Assembly: GCA_045535935.1 (NCBI GenBank)
Contig: JAZSMO010000046.1
Span: 3,405-67,404, forward strand
Source of the DNA: SVFI01 sp045535935
GTDB taxonomy: Bacteria > Bacillota > Clostridia > Lachnospirales > Lachnospiraceae
DNA: 64,000 nucleotides
Direction: 5' to 3'
The notes beneath the pieces were generated by a model. The model was not told the origin of the DNA. It did no database searches and saw nothing but the letters and a program-made list of their open reading frames with translations. The translations under genes and the position numbers were made by a program. This document shows positions 1 through 7,964 of the stretch, one piece after another. Within the stretch, counting starts at the first letter, position 1. The number at the start of each line of letters is the position of its first letter.

Positions 1-660
1 ACAAAAGATGTATTCAGTCTTGAAAACGGCAATGTAATGCTGAAATTCAAAGATGACTGTACCGGTAAAGACGGAGTGTTTGATCCGGGCGAAAACAGCG
101 TTGGCTTAACAATCGAAGGTATCGGAAGAGAAAACTTAAAAACTTCCATCCACTACTTCGAGTTATTAAAAGAAGCCGGCATCAAAACTCATTATGTAAG
201 TGCAGATGTAGAAAACGCTACTATGGAAGTTCTTCCGGCAACAGTATTCGGTCACGGTCTTGAAGTTATCTGCCGCCTGGTTGCTACAGGAAGCTTTATC
301 CGCAGATATGGTGAATATATAGAAGACGGAACTGTTTTAGAAGGCGGTTACGTAGAATGTACATTTAAAAACGACGCTCTCGGAGATCCGCTCGTTACAG
401 GCGAAGGTCTTGCAGCCCTCGGCGTTATGTCTCCGGAAATGTTCCAGAGCATGAAAGAGCAGACATTAAAGATTACAAAGATTGTTGCTGATGATCTCAA
501 ATCTATCGGCCTTGATCTTTGGGACATCAAATTCGAGTTCGGTTACAACAACGACGAAGTTATTCTGATCGACGAGATCGCTTCCGGTAACATGCGTGTT
601 TACAAAGACGGCAAGATTGTTGATCCGGTTGAACTTACAAAGCTTATCTTAAACAGATAG
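1..660 (+). CDS. purC: Phosphoribosylaminoimidazole-succinocarboxamide synthase, 5' end cut by window edge
   Basis: SAICAR synthetase joins aspartate to CAIR using ATP in de novo purine synthesis, in the cytoplasm. The frame is open from base 1 (TKDVFSLENGNV...), so the gene begins outside the window and the first internal Met at 37 is not the start. Only about ten N-terminal residues should be missing compared with the usual length of roughly 235. Family marks are the DDCTGKDG segment, GLTIEGIGRENLKTS, the RRYG segment, and LWDIKFEFG followed by LIDEIASGNMR near the C-terminus. A strong terminator follows directly. The assignment is secure; only the N-terminus is unseen. Confidence 0.96.
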   Translation, partial: TKDVFSLENGNVMLKFKDDCTGKDGVFDPGENSVGLTIEGIGRENLKTSIHYFELLKEAGIKTHYVSADVENATMEVLPATVFGHGLEVICRLVATGSFIRRYGEYIEDGTVLEGGYVECTFKNDALGDPLVTGEGLAALGVMSPEMFQSMKEQTLKITKIVADDLKSIGLDLWDIKFEFGYNNDEVILIDEIASGNMRVYKDGKIVDPVELTKLILNR

Positions 661-677
661 TTTACACCAGCTAATAA

Positions 678-732
678 GGAGCAGATGCTCCATAGATGAA
701 ATATCTATGTTGCATCTGCTCCCTTTTTGGTT
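678..732 (+). terminator. Rho-independent terminator after purC
   Basis: An 11-bp perfect stem (GGAGCAGATGC with GCATCTGCTCC) encloses a second small hairpin (CATAGAT/ATCTATG), followed by CTTTTTGGTTTTTT. The last codons and stop of the convergent niaR gene lie inside the hairpin. The layout resembles the terminator at 5423. Confidence 0.9.
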
Positions 733-1268
733 TTTTGGAAGTCCACCGGCTCATAGTCCTGCAAAGGCGCCAGAAATCCGCGTTCCTTCAAGGCATCGTG
801 GATATACTCCAATATTTCTTCGCTTTCCGCCGTAACCGTGTGGTAATGGTAGCCGGAAGTAACATTTTTCAAGAGACTGGATTTCCCCGAAGCAAGATTA
901 TCCATAAAACGTTTCACATCCAGGCGCGAATGGATGTTCATAGGTGCCTTGACGATATTATAGATTTTGTGGGACACGAAAACATCTTCCACGCGTCCGC
1001 CGCAATCAACGATTAATGACAGTTCTTCTTCTACCTCTTCGTCGGTGTGAATCACTTTGAAAATACGGCTTGCTGCAAATGAATCAGATAGCAGATATCC
1101 ATGATTCGTAGAGACGATAGCGTATGCATTAGCACGCAGCAAAGCAATGTCTTGCACGATCACTTGGCGGCTGACGCCAACCTTCCCTGCAAGCTGAGTT
1201 CCGGAGAGCGGAACATCGCTTTGTTTTAACAAATCTATGATTTTGGTTCTTCGTTCCTCACCGTTCAT
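705..1268 (-). CDS. niaR: NiaR-type transcriptional repressor of NAD biosynthesis
   Basis: 187 residues. An N-terminal winged helix-turn-helix (about residues 5-60, with LSGTQLAGKVGVSRQVIVQDI) is joined to a 3H domain (about 75-175), named for conserved histidines seen here in VSHKIY, NIHSRLDV and GYHYHT. In Firmicutes this family (NiaR/YrxA) represses NAD synthesis and niacin uptake genes, with a nicotinic compound as co-repressor. It is the last gene of the nadB-nadC-niaR run, 29 bp after nadC, so it probably controls its own operon. Inverted elements over the divergent nadA/nadB promoters are the likely binding sites. The coding end runs into the purC terminator hairpin. Confidence 0.92.
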   Translation of the reverse strand: MNGEERRTKIIDLLKQSDVPLSGTQLAGKVGVSRQVIVQDIALLRANAYAIVSTNHGYLLSDSFAASRIFKVIHTDEEVEEELSLIVDCGGRVEDVFVSHKIYNIVKAPMNIHSRLDVKRFMDNLASGKSSLLKNVTSGYHYHTVTAESEEILEYIHDALKERGFLAPLQDYEPVDFQKTKKGADAT

Positions 1269-1297
1269 AAGCTTTTCCTTTCTGATACTATCTGATA

Positions 1298-2155
1298 CTA
1301 ATCAATCGGATGAAGATTTTTCAAAGAAACATCTAAAATAGGCGAGGAATGTGTAAGAGCTCCGGATGAAATATAATTTACCTTAAGGTCTTTTATTTTC
1401 TCAATATTCTCTTTGGTTACATTTCCGGAAATTTCCACTTCTGCACGTCCGTCGATGATATTCAGCGCCTCCTCCATCTGCTCATGGGTCATGTTATCCA
1501 GCATGATGATGTGAGCACCTGCTTCTACTGCCTCGCGAACCATTTCAAGATTTTCTACTTCTACTTCAATTTTACGAACAAAAGGGGCATAGGCCTTCGC
1601 CATTTCGATTGCCTGACGCACACCGCCTGCGGCACCGATATGGTTGTCCTTTAATAAGACTCCGTCAGACAGATTATAACGGTGATTATTACCACCACCC
1701 ACTCGTACAGCATACTTTTCAAATAAGCGGTTGTTCGGAGTTGTCTTTCGGGTGTCTAAAAGTTTGATAGAAGTACCTTCCAAAAGACTTGCCACATTAT
1801 GAGTATAGGTGGCAATACCGCTCATGCGCTGCAGATAATTCAGTGCAGTCCGCTCACCGCTTAATAAGGTGCGGATATCCCCGGTCAACTTGGCAAGAAG
1901 CTGTCCTTTTGTTACAGCATCACCATCCTTGGCCAACAATTCTACATGAGTTCCCGGATCCAGGAGTGTAAATACTCTTGCAAAAATTTCAAGACCGCAG
2001 ATGATACCGTCTTCTTTACAGATTAGGTCGGCTGCGCCCATTTGTTTCTCGGGTGTGACGCTGTTGGTGGATACATCCTCGCTTGTAATGTCTTCACGCA
2101 AAGCGCTTAAGATTAAGGGATCTGCATTTAATGTTAATGTAATTGGATTATTCAT
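1298..2155 (-). CDS. nadC: Nicotinate-nucleotide pyrophosphorylase (carboxylating)
   Basis: 285 residues, the normal length. It converts quinolinate and PRPP to nicotinate mononucleotide, CO2 and pyrophosphate, the third step of de novo NAD synthesis. Diagnostic segments are GERTALNYLQRMSGIAT, LDTRKTTPNNR (PRPP and quinolinate contacts), KYAVRVGGGNNHRYNL, LLKDNHI and, towards the C-terminus, IEVEVENLE, IIMLDNM and NYISSGALTHS. The gene lies between nadB (19 bp upstream) and niaR (29 bp downstream) on the same strand, so all three are probably one transcript. Confidence 0.97.
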   Translation of the reverse strand: MNNPITLTLNADPLILSALREDITSEDVSTNSVTPEKQMGAADLICKEDGIICGLEIFARVFTLLDPGTHVELLAKDGDAVTKGQLLAKLTGDIRTLLSGERTALNYLQRMSGIATYTHNVASLLEGTSIKLLDTRKTTPNNRLFEKYAVRVGGGNNHRYNLSDGVLLKDNHIGAAGGVRQAIEMAKAYAPFVRKIEVEVENLEMVREAVEAGAHIIMLDNMTHEQMEEALNIIDGRAEVEISGNVTKENIEKIKDLKVNYISSGALTHSSPILDVSLKNLHPID

Positions 2156-2174
2156 GTTGGTTGTCCTTTCTGTA

Positions 2175-3458
2175 TTATTGTTTTTTATTCTTCAACTTTG
2201 GAAGGATTAATTCGCGATAAGCATTTGCCAATGCTTCCACATCTGTCTCATCGGTAATGTCCGACAAAAGAGTATTTCCTTTGTCCTGCGCATCTTCATA
2301 ATCGCTTGCAAGATCAAGTGCAGCACGTTTTGCAAATACCAGACTTTCCAAAAGAGAGTTACTCGCAAGACGATTCTTTCCATGCACTCCGTTGCAGGCA
2401 GTCTCACCAATCGCATAAAGACGCTTCATGGAGGTTCTTGCGTTGTGATCAACATGAATCCCTCCCATAAAGTAGTGTTGTGCAGGAACTACCGGAATAC
2501 ATTCTTTGGTCACATCATATCCCATTTTTTTAGCGTACGCTACAATATTCGGAAAATGTAATTCTAATTCCTCAGCGGGAATCGGCCTCAAATCTTCCCA
2601 GACAAAATCCGTTCCATCTTTCTCCATCTGCGCATATATTGCTTCTGTGAGTAAGTCACGGGGTAACAATTCAGACACAAAGCGTTGCATATGCTTGTCG
2701 TATAAAAGAGCACCTTCTCCGCGAACGGACTCGGAAATAAGGAAACTGCGGTCTTTCTTTTCTTTTGTATAGAAGGTGGTAGGATGAATCTGAATATAAT
2801 TCAAATCCTTTGTACGGATACCATGTTTTAGTGCAAGAGCAATGGCATCACCGGTTAAATGCCGGAAATTGGTGGAATGCCGATACAGTCCGCCGATACC
2901 ACCCGTGGCAAGCAACGTATAGTCTGCACAGATCCGTGAAATGCCCCCCTCTGCATTCTGAACAACGGCGCCATAGCAGTTATTTTCCTCGCATAGCAAA
3001 TCCAGCAGGCAAGTGTGTTCCAAGATAGTCACATTCTCCCTCTTTCGGACTTCCTCCAGCAGATGGGATGTAATCTCTTTTCCGGTGATATCCTTATGAA
3101 AAAGAATCCGTTTAACGGAGTGTGCGCCTTCTCTGGTAAAGGAAAAGGAGCCATCCGCCTCCTTTTGAAAATCTACACCGTAACTGACCAAATCTTCAAC
3201 CACGTCAGGTGACGATTTTATCATAATCTCAACCGAAGTTCTGTCATTCTCATAGTGACCGGCCTTTAAAGTGTCTTCAAAATAAGAATCGTAATCGCCG
3301 GGCTCTTTTAGCATGCACATACCTCCCTGGGCAAGAAAGGAATCACTGCTTTCTGAGTCGGTTTTTGTGATAATGGTAACCGCTTTCTCTTTGGGGAGAT
3401 GAAGTGCTGCATACAGACCGGCACAACCGCTTCCCACAATCAGTATATCTGTTGTCAT
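2175..3458 (-). CDS. nadB: L-aspartate oxidase
   Basis: FAD flavoprotein that oxidises aspartate to iminoaspartate, the first step of NAD synthesis; in anaerobes fumarate is the likely electron acceptor (family knowledge). The N-terminal dinucleotide fold reads ILIVGSGCAGLYAALH. Other marks are SDSFLAQGG, the HPTTFY and SESVRGEGA regions of the fumarate-reductase fold, and GIHVDHNARTSM..LYAIGETACNGVHG with NRLASNSLLE near the end. I place the start at the ATG at 3458 (427 residues), directly before the FAD fold; a GTG at 3485 is possible, and neither has a strong ribosome binding site. It diverges from nadA. Confidence 0.95.
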   Translation of the reverse strand: MTTDILIVGSGCAGLYAALHLPKEKAVTIITKTDSESSDSFLAQGGMCMLKEPGDYDSYFEDTLKAGHYENDRTSVEIMIKSSPDVVEDLVSYGVDFQKEADGSFSFTREGAHSVKRILFHKDITGKEITSHLLEEVRKRENVTILEHTCLLDLLCEENNCYGAVVQNAEGGISRICADYTLLATGGIGGLYRHSTNFRHLTGDAIALALKHGIRTKDLNYIQIHPTTFYTKEKKDRSFLISESVRGEGALLYDKHMQRFVSELLPRDLLTEAIYAQMEKDGTDFVWEDLRPIPAEELELHFPNIVAYAKKMGYDVTKECIPVVPAQHYFMGGIHVDHNARTSMKRLYAIGETACNGVHGKNRLASNSLLESLVFAKRAALDLASDYEDAQDKGNTLLSDITDETDVEALANAYRELILPKLKNKKQ

Positions 3459-3521
3459 AAAACCAGCTTTCTCGTGCGAATACACGCTTATTTTTTATTT
3501 CGTTCAATAATCACAGCGAAC

Positions 3522-3610
3522 AGTATAACACATGGTTTTACATCTGACAAGACAGGTGATAAGCAAAAGTGTACATATGTCTTGACACTGCAAATCGACT
3601 TTATTATAAT
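3522..3610. promoter_or_regulatory. Divergent nadB/nadA promoters with paired putative NiaR operators
   Basis: Plus strand (nadA): -35 TTGACA at 3582-3587, 17-bp spacer, -10 TATAAT at 3605-3610. Minus strand (nadB): -35 TTGTCA at 3550-3545, 17-bp spacer, -10 TATACT at 3527-3522. Each -35 is the right half of the ten-base element TGTCTTGWCA, present once on each strand (3578-3587 and 3554-3545), so the two copies form an inverted pair. Around the second copy the sequence is also roughly palindromic (CANCTGNC..GNCAGNTG). With niaR in the operon, repression by blocking both -35 boxes is the natural reading; the operator role is inferred. Confidence 0.75.
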
Positions 3611-3641
3611 GTGTAACTGTTTAGAGGAAATGGAGACTATT

Positions 3642-4559
3642 ATGAGTACAACAAGACAATTACAAGATGCGATTATGAAAATGAAGCAGGAAAAGGATAT
3701 CTGTATTCTGGCACACGCCTATCAAAATCATGATATTCTGGAGATTGCGGATTATATTGGTGATTCATACGGGTTAAGTGAAAAAGCGGCCGAGGCATCC
3801 CAGCAGACAATTTTAATGTGCGGTGTCCGTTTTATGGCAGAGACAGTGAAAATTTTATCACCGGAGAAAAAGGTGATCCTATCCCATTCGGATGCGGATT
3901 GTCCCATGGCAAGACAGTTTGATGCGGAAACGATCAAAAAGCTGAAAGAACAATATCCGGGATATGCGGTAGTTGCTTATATCAATACAACAACAGAGCT
4001 AAAATCCGTCTGTGACGTCTGTGTAACATCTGCTTCCGCCGTGAAAATTGTGCGCAATATGAAAGAAAAAGATATCTTGTTTATTCCCGACTGCAACCTG
4101 GGAACATGGGTTGCCGGACAGGTTCCCGAGAAAAATCTTAAGTTGGTTCAGGGTGGCTGTCCGATTCACGCAGGTATAACGAAGGAAGAAGCCCTAGCAG
4201 CAAAAGAAAAGCATCCACATGCACAATTTCTGGTTCATCCGGAGTGTGTAAATGGTGTGTCTGAAATAGCCGATTACATAGGAAGTACCACGGGAATCAT
4301 GGATTACGTGAAAAAAAGTACGCACAATGAGTTCATCATCGGAACAGAGAACAGTATAGTTTCGCACCTGCAATTTGAGTGCCCCGACAAAAAATTTTAT
4401 CCTTTATCCAAAAAACTGATATGTCATGATATGAAGCTTACAACCTTGGCGGATGTATATCACTGTGTGAAAGGCGACGCCGGCGAGGAGATTGTCTTAT
4501 CCGAGGAAATGCGTCTGGCTGCAAAGAAGAGTCTGGACGCTATGTTGCAACTTGGATAA
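3642..4559 (+). CDS. nadA: Quinolinate synthase
   Basis: 305 residues. A [4Fe-4S] enzyme that condenses iminoaspartate with dihydroxyacetone phosphate to quinolinate. Motifs include AHAYQNHDILEIADYIGDS, CGVRFMAETVKIL, the cysteine pair in SVCDVCVTSAS, FIPDCNLGTWVA, GGCPIH, HPECVNGV and GTENSIVSHL, which together supply the cluster ligands and active-site histidines. The open frame extends upstream to 3399, but the promoter's -10 is at 3605-3610 and a GGAG lies six bases before the ATG at 3642, which fixes the start and matches usual family length. A HAD phosphatase follows after 26 bp, probably on the same transcript. Confidence 0.97.
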   Translation: MSTTRQLQDAIMKMKQEKDICILAHAYQNHDILEIADYIGDSYGLSEKAAEASQQTILMCGVRFMAETVKILSPEKKVILSHSDADCPMARQFDAETIKKLKEQYPGYAVVAYINTTTELKSVCDVCVTSASAVKIVRNMKEKDILFIPDCNLGTWVAGQVPEKNLKLVQGGCPIHAGITKEEALAAKEKHPHAQFLVHPECVNGVSEIADYIGSTTGIMDYVKKSTHNEFIIGTENSIVSHLQFECPDKKFYPLSKKLICHDMKLTTLADVYHCVKGDAGEEIVLSEEMRLAAKKSLDAMLQLG

Positions 4560-4585
4560 TCGCAGCGAAAGCAGAGGGAACATAT

Positions 4586-5404
4586 ATGAGGACACTATAT
4601 GTTACGGATTTAGACGGAACCTTATTAAATACGAATAGCCGTATTAATCAGTACAGTCTTGATATTATTAATGATTTGGTAGCAAAGGGAATGCTGTTCA
4701 CCTATGCGACTGCCAGATCTTTGGTGTCAGCTTCTGTGGTAACACAGGGCCTGGCGACCAATATTCCGATTATTGCTTATAACGGTGCTTTCATTATCAA
4801 TCCATCCACCAATGAAATCTTAGCGTCTGCTTATTTTCATAAAAATGAGGCAGACAAGATCATCGAAGTGCTGAACAGATTTAATATCAGCCCCTTGGTG
4901 TATTCCTATATTGACGGATGCGAGAAAGTTTCCTGGGTTACGGATCAAGAGAATGAAGGAATCAAATACTATCTTGAAGTTCGCAAGGGAGATAAGCGTT
5001 TTCGTCCTTTGGCCGATAGTAACGGTCTGTATGACGGAGATATGTTTTATATTACATGCATCGGAGAGCGCGATGATCTGTTGCCGGTATATGAAATTTT
5101 CTCTCAGGATGACAGATATACCTGCAGCCTGCATCAGGAGTTATACCGACCGGAGTACTGGTGTGAAATTTTGCCGAAGAAAGCCACCAAGGCAGAGGCC
5201 ATTCAGAACTTGAAGAAGCTTTGGAACTGTGACCGTGTGATTTCTTTCGGAGATGCGATCAACGATATTCCCATGTTCCGGATTTCGGATGAGTGCTACG
5301 CCGTCAGCAATGCAGTTCATGAATTGAAAGAACTTGCCACAGGAATCATAGAAAGCAATGATGAAGATGGTGTTGCCAAATGGTTAGAAGCACATGTGCG
5401 TTAG
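4586..5404 (+). CDS. Cof-type HAD-IIB family phosphatase
   Basis: 272 residues, typical of the Cof/YidA group of HAD phosphatases. Motif I is DLDGTLLNTNSRI with the nucleophile and acid/base aspartates near residues 8 and 10. The motif II region is TYATARS, the conserved lysine lies in LPKKATKAEAI, and motif IV is SFGDAINDIPMF. The cap inserted between about residues 85 and 190 makes it type IIB. Members dephosphorylate sugar phosphates, nucleotides or flavin precursors; the substrate cannot be read from the sequence. Co-transcription with nadA (26-bp gap, AGAGGGA ribosome binding site) hints at a phosphorylated intermediate or damaged cofactor, but that is inference. Confidence 0.88.
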   Translation: MRTLYVTDLDGTLLNTNSRINQYSLDIINDLVAKGMLFTYATARSLVSASVVTQGLATNIPIIAYNGAFIINPSTNEILASAYFHKNEADKIIEVLNRFNISPLVYSYIDGCEKVSWVTDQENEGIKYYLEVRKGDKRFRPLADSNGLYDGDMFYITCIGERDDLLPVYEIFSQDDRYTCSLHQELYRPEYWCEILPKKATKAEAIQNLKKLWNCDRVISFGDAINDIPMFRISDECYAVSNAVHELKELATGIIESNDEDGVAKWLEAHVR

Positions 5405-5422
5405 AGCGCTGTAAAAAAATAA

Positions 5423-5475
5423 GGAGTATCGCTCCATAACTAAATTCTAGTTATGTTGTGATACTCCCTTTTTTA
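5423..5475. terminator. Bidirectional terminator between the HAD gene and nagB
   Basis: Outer stem GGAGTATC/GATACTCC with an inner hairpin CATAACTA/TAGTTATG. A CTTTTTT run follows on the plus strand and AAAAAAATAAGG precedes it, giving a T-run on the minus strand, so it can end transcription from both convergent genes. Its design copies the purC terminator. Confidence 0.9.
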
Positions 5476-5484
5476 TCTGCTATA

Positions 5485-6216
5485 TTACTGTACCATATAT
5501 TTCATTGCAGCTGCATCACCGACTAATGTCACATCCGGATGAAGCTGAAGAACAGAAGCAGGAACAGCCGGCGTGATCGGACCTGTAAATGCCTTCTTCA
5601 CGATTTCCGCTTTATCCTCACCGCAAGCCACGATCAGGATTTTCTTTGCTTTCATAATGGATCCGATACCCATCGTGTAAGCTTCCTTCGGAACATCATC
5701 CTTGCTCTCGAAAAATCTTGCATTTGCGTCGATAGTCATCTGTGTCAATTTTACACAATTGGTTCCTTTGGAGAACTCCTCCGCCGGCTCATTGAATGCA
5801 ATATGTCCGTTGTGACCGAGACCGAGAAGCTGAAGATCAACTCCTCCCATGCTCTCAATAATTTTATCATAGTCTGCACATGCTTTTTCCGAATCCGGTT
5901 CCAGACCGTTCGGTACATTTGTATTGTTCTTATCAATATTAATGTGATCGAACAGATTTGTATTCATGAAATAACGATAGCTCTGATCGTTCTCCGGAGA
6001 AAGTCCCTTGTACTCATCCAAATTCACACTGCGAACCTGACTGAAATCAAGATCTCCTTTTTCACATTTGTCGATCAACTCTTTGTATGCTCCCACCGGA
6101 GTGGAACCTGTTGCTAACCCGAGGACACAATCCGGTTTTAAAACCACCTGGGCTGCAATAATGTTTGCCGCTCTGCGACTCGCCTGATCATAATCCTTTT
6201 CACAATATACTTTCAT
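5485..6216 (-). CDS. nagB: Glucosamine-6-phosphate deaminase
   Basis: 243 residues, full length. It converts glucosamine-6-phosphate to fructose-6-phosphate and ammonia, feeding amino sugars from cell wall or mucin glycans into glycolysis. Recognisable motifs are LGLATGSTPVGAYKELI (phosphate loop), SVNLDEYKGL with the catalytic aspartate, LLGLGHNGHIAFNEP with the active-site histidine, and GIGSIMKAKKILIVACGEDKA. The C-terminus LQLHPDVTLVGDAAA is standard. The gene stands alone between two terminators. The start has an AGAGGAGAAAAG ribosome binding site, and a good sigma-A promoter lies upstream. Confidence 0.96.
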   Translation of the reverse strand: MKVYCEKDYDQASRRAANIIAAQVVLKPDCVLGLATGSTPVGAYKELIDKCEKGDLDFSQVRSVNLDEYKGLSPENDQSYRYFMNTNLFDHINIDKNNTNVPNGLEPDSEKACADYDKIIESMGGVDLQLLGLGHNGHIAFNEPAEEFSKGTNCVKLTQMTIDANARFFESKDDVPKEAYTMGIGSIMKAKKILIVACGEDKAEIVKKAFTGPITPAVPASVLQLHPDVTLVGDAAAMKYMVQ

Positions 6217-6283
6217 CTTTTCTCCTCTTTTCCTTTAGATATTGTAGTGCTGATGAATCTATGGCGTTAACAATTACGGTATT

Positions 6284-6312
6284 ATTATATAGAACACTTT
6301 TTTCATGTGCAA
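6284..6312 (-). promoter_or_regulatory. nagB promoter
   Basis: On the minus strand: -35 TTGCAC (6312-6307), 17-bp spacer, perfect -10 TATAAT (6289-6284), about 70 bases before the nagB ATG. No clear NagR/GntR-type operator was recognised. Confidence 0.65.
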
Positions 6313-6456
6313 TTATTTTTTATAAAAAATATGAAAAAAATTTGTGTTTTATTACATCATTTTCTTGCAACATGGGCAAGTTGGTTATATAATTATATCC
6401 GTGGTTGAAAAATCGACCCAAATATACACTATACTTAATAGAATGAAGGTGTGCAA

Positions 6457-7647
6457 ATGGAAAGAAAAGTAGGAACTGTATCAAGAGGTATTCGTTGCCC
6501 GATCATCCGTGAAGGCGACAATCTGGTTGACATCACTGTAACAAGTGTGTTAGAAGCCGCACAGAGTGAAGGATACGAGTTGCGTGACAGAGACGTTGTT
6601 GCTCTCACCGAATCTATCGTAGCCCGCTCTCAGGGTAACTACGCATCGGTTCAGAACATTGCTGATGACGTAAAAGCAAAGTTAGGCGGAGGCACCATCG
6701 GTGTTATCTTCCCTATCCTTTCCCGTAACCGTTTTGCAATCTGCTTAAAAGGTATTGCAATGGGTGCCAAGAAGGTAGTTCTTATGCTCAGTTATCCGAG
6801 CGACGAGGTAGGAAATGCACTTTTAACTTACGATCAGTTGGACGATGCTGACATCAATCCTTACACTGATGTGTTAACTCTTGAAAAATACCGTGAATTA
6901 TTCGGAGAAAACAAACATGAATTCACCGGTGTTGACTATGTACAGTATTATTCAGATATTATCACACAGGCGGGTGCAGAGGTTGAGATCGTTTTCGCAA
7001 ACCAGGCAAAGACAATTCTCGACTACACAGACTGCATCATCAACTGTGACATCCACACAAGAGCAAGAACCAAACGTATCCTTATGGCAAACGGCGCTAA
7101 GGTTGTTTGCGGAATGGATGACATTCTTAACGCATCTGTAAACGGAAGCGGATACAACACCAAATACGGATTACTCGGTTCTAACAAGTCGACAGAAGAT
7201 ATGATTAAGCTGTTCCCGAGAGAGTGTCAGGATCTTGTAAATGACATTCAGGCACAGCTTCTTGAGAAAACCGGTAAGCATGTAGAAGTTATGGTTTACG
7301 GTGACGGCGCTTTCAAAGATCCGCAGGGTAAAATCTGGGAACTTGCCGATCCGGTTGTTTCACCGGCCTTCACCAGCGGACTGGTAGGCACCCCGAACGA
7401 ATTGAAACTCAAATATCTTGCGGATAATGATTTCAAGAACCTTTCCGGTGCAGAGCTGAAGGAAGCCATCTCCAAGAGTATTAAAGAGAAAGATTCCAAC
7501 CTTGTCGGAAACATGGCTTCTCAGGGTACTACACCGAGACAGCTCACCGACCTCATCGGTTCTCTTTGTGATCTGACAAGCGGTTCCGGAGACAAAGGAA
7601 CACCGATTATCCACATTCAAGGATACTTCGACAACTTTACAGATTAA
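6457..7647 (+). CDS. CofE-like (coenzyme F420-0:L-glutamate ligase family) protein
   Basis: 396 residues. The sequence resembles the F420-0 gamma-glutamyl ligase fold: an N-terminal RDVVALTESIVARSQG segment, GVIFPILSRNRFA, TDCIINCDIHTRART, and a second half with VEVMVYGDGAFKDPQGKIWELADPV and SNLVGNMASQGTTPRQLTDLIGSLCDLTSGSGDKGTP (quoted in parts). CofE adds glutamates to F420-0 by GTP-dependent ligation. No other F420 gene lies in the window, and most Lachnospiraceae are not known to make F420, so the true substrate may differ. The start at 6457 has GAAGG seven bases upstream; a GTG at 6451 is less likely. A terminator follows. Confidence 0.7.
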   Translation: MERKVGTVSRGIRCPIIREGDNLVDITVTSVLEAAQSEGYELRDRDVVALTESIVARSQGNYASVQNIADDVKAKLGGGTIGVIFPILSRNRFAICLKGIAMGAKKVVLMLSYPSDEVGNALLTYDQLDDADINPYTDVLTLEKYRELFGENKHEFTGVDYVQYYSDIITQAGAEVEIVFANQAKTILDYTDCIINCDIHTRARTKRILMANGAKVVCGMDDILNASVNGSGYNTKYGLLGSNKSTEDMIKLFPRECQDLVNDIQAQLLEKTGKHVEVMVYGDGAFKDPQGKIWELADPVVSPAFTSGLVGTPNELKLKYLADNDFKNLSGAELKEAISKSIKEKDSNLVGNMASQGTTPRQLTDLIGSLCDLTSGSGDKGTPIIHIQGYFDNFTD

Positions 7648-7663
7648 AATCAGACTTAAAGTA

Positions 7664-7698
7664 AGAGCAGGGAATTATCACATTCCCTGCTCTTTTTG
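7664..7698 (+). terminator. Terminator after the CofE-like gene
   Basis: Perfect 12-bp stem AGAGCAGGGAAT/ATTCCCTGCTCT with a six-base loop (TATCAC) and a TTTTTG tail. Confidence 0.92.
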
Positions 7699-7718
7699 AA
7701 TTCCAAATATATACTCGA

Positions 7719-7922
7719 TTATTTTCTGTCTCTCGTCCAAACTGTTCCGGTAAGACCGACTTCGGACCGTTCAAGCATCGACTTGATTCCGTCCTTTAAG
7801 AGACGAAACTGTACCCCCTTGGTACGAACCGTAAAATACACGCCGACACCGATCAGCATAATGATCAATATGTACGTATACATGATATCGTTCATCTTTG
7901 TTAATACATCATTGAAACCCAT
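7719..7922 (-). pseudogene. N-terminal fragment of an AGCS-type sodium:alanine symporter
   Basis: 67 residues only, whereas AGCS symporters have about 450. MGFNDVLTKMNDIMYTYILI, a single membrane segment and the FTVRTKGVQFRLL segment match the usual start of an AlsT-like carrier, and a good ribosome binding site (GAAAGG) precedes the ATG. After about residue 52 the sequence (RSEVGLTGTVWTRDRK) no longer looks like the family and stops next to the terminator of the convergent gene. The rest of the transporter is absent, so I read it as a deletion remnant. It may still be translated, since it follows the NapH-like gene on the same strand. Confidence 0.6.
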
Positions 7923-7964
7923 AAAATCCTATACCTTTCTTTCTTATTTTTACAAGCTTTTCTA

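Noticed and set aside
3399..3641. Upstream 81-codon extension of the nadA frame
   Set aside because: It crosses the nadA promoter (-35 at 3582, -10 at 3605), has no family similarity, and the ATG at 3642 has its own ribosome binding site.
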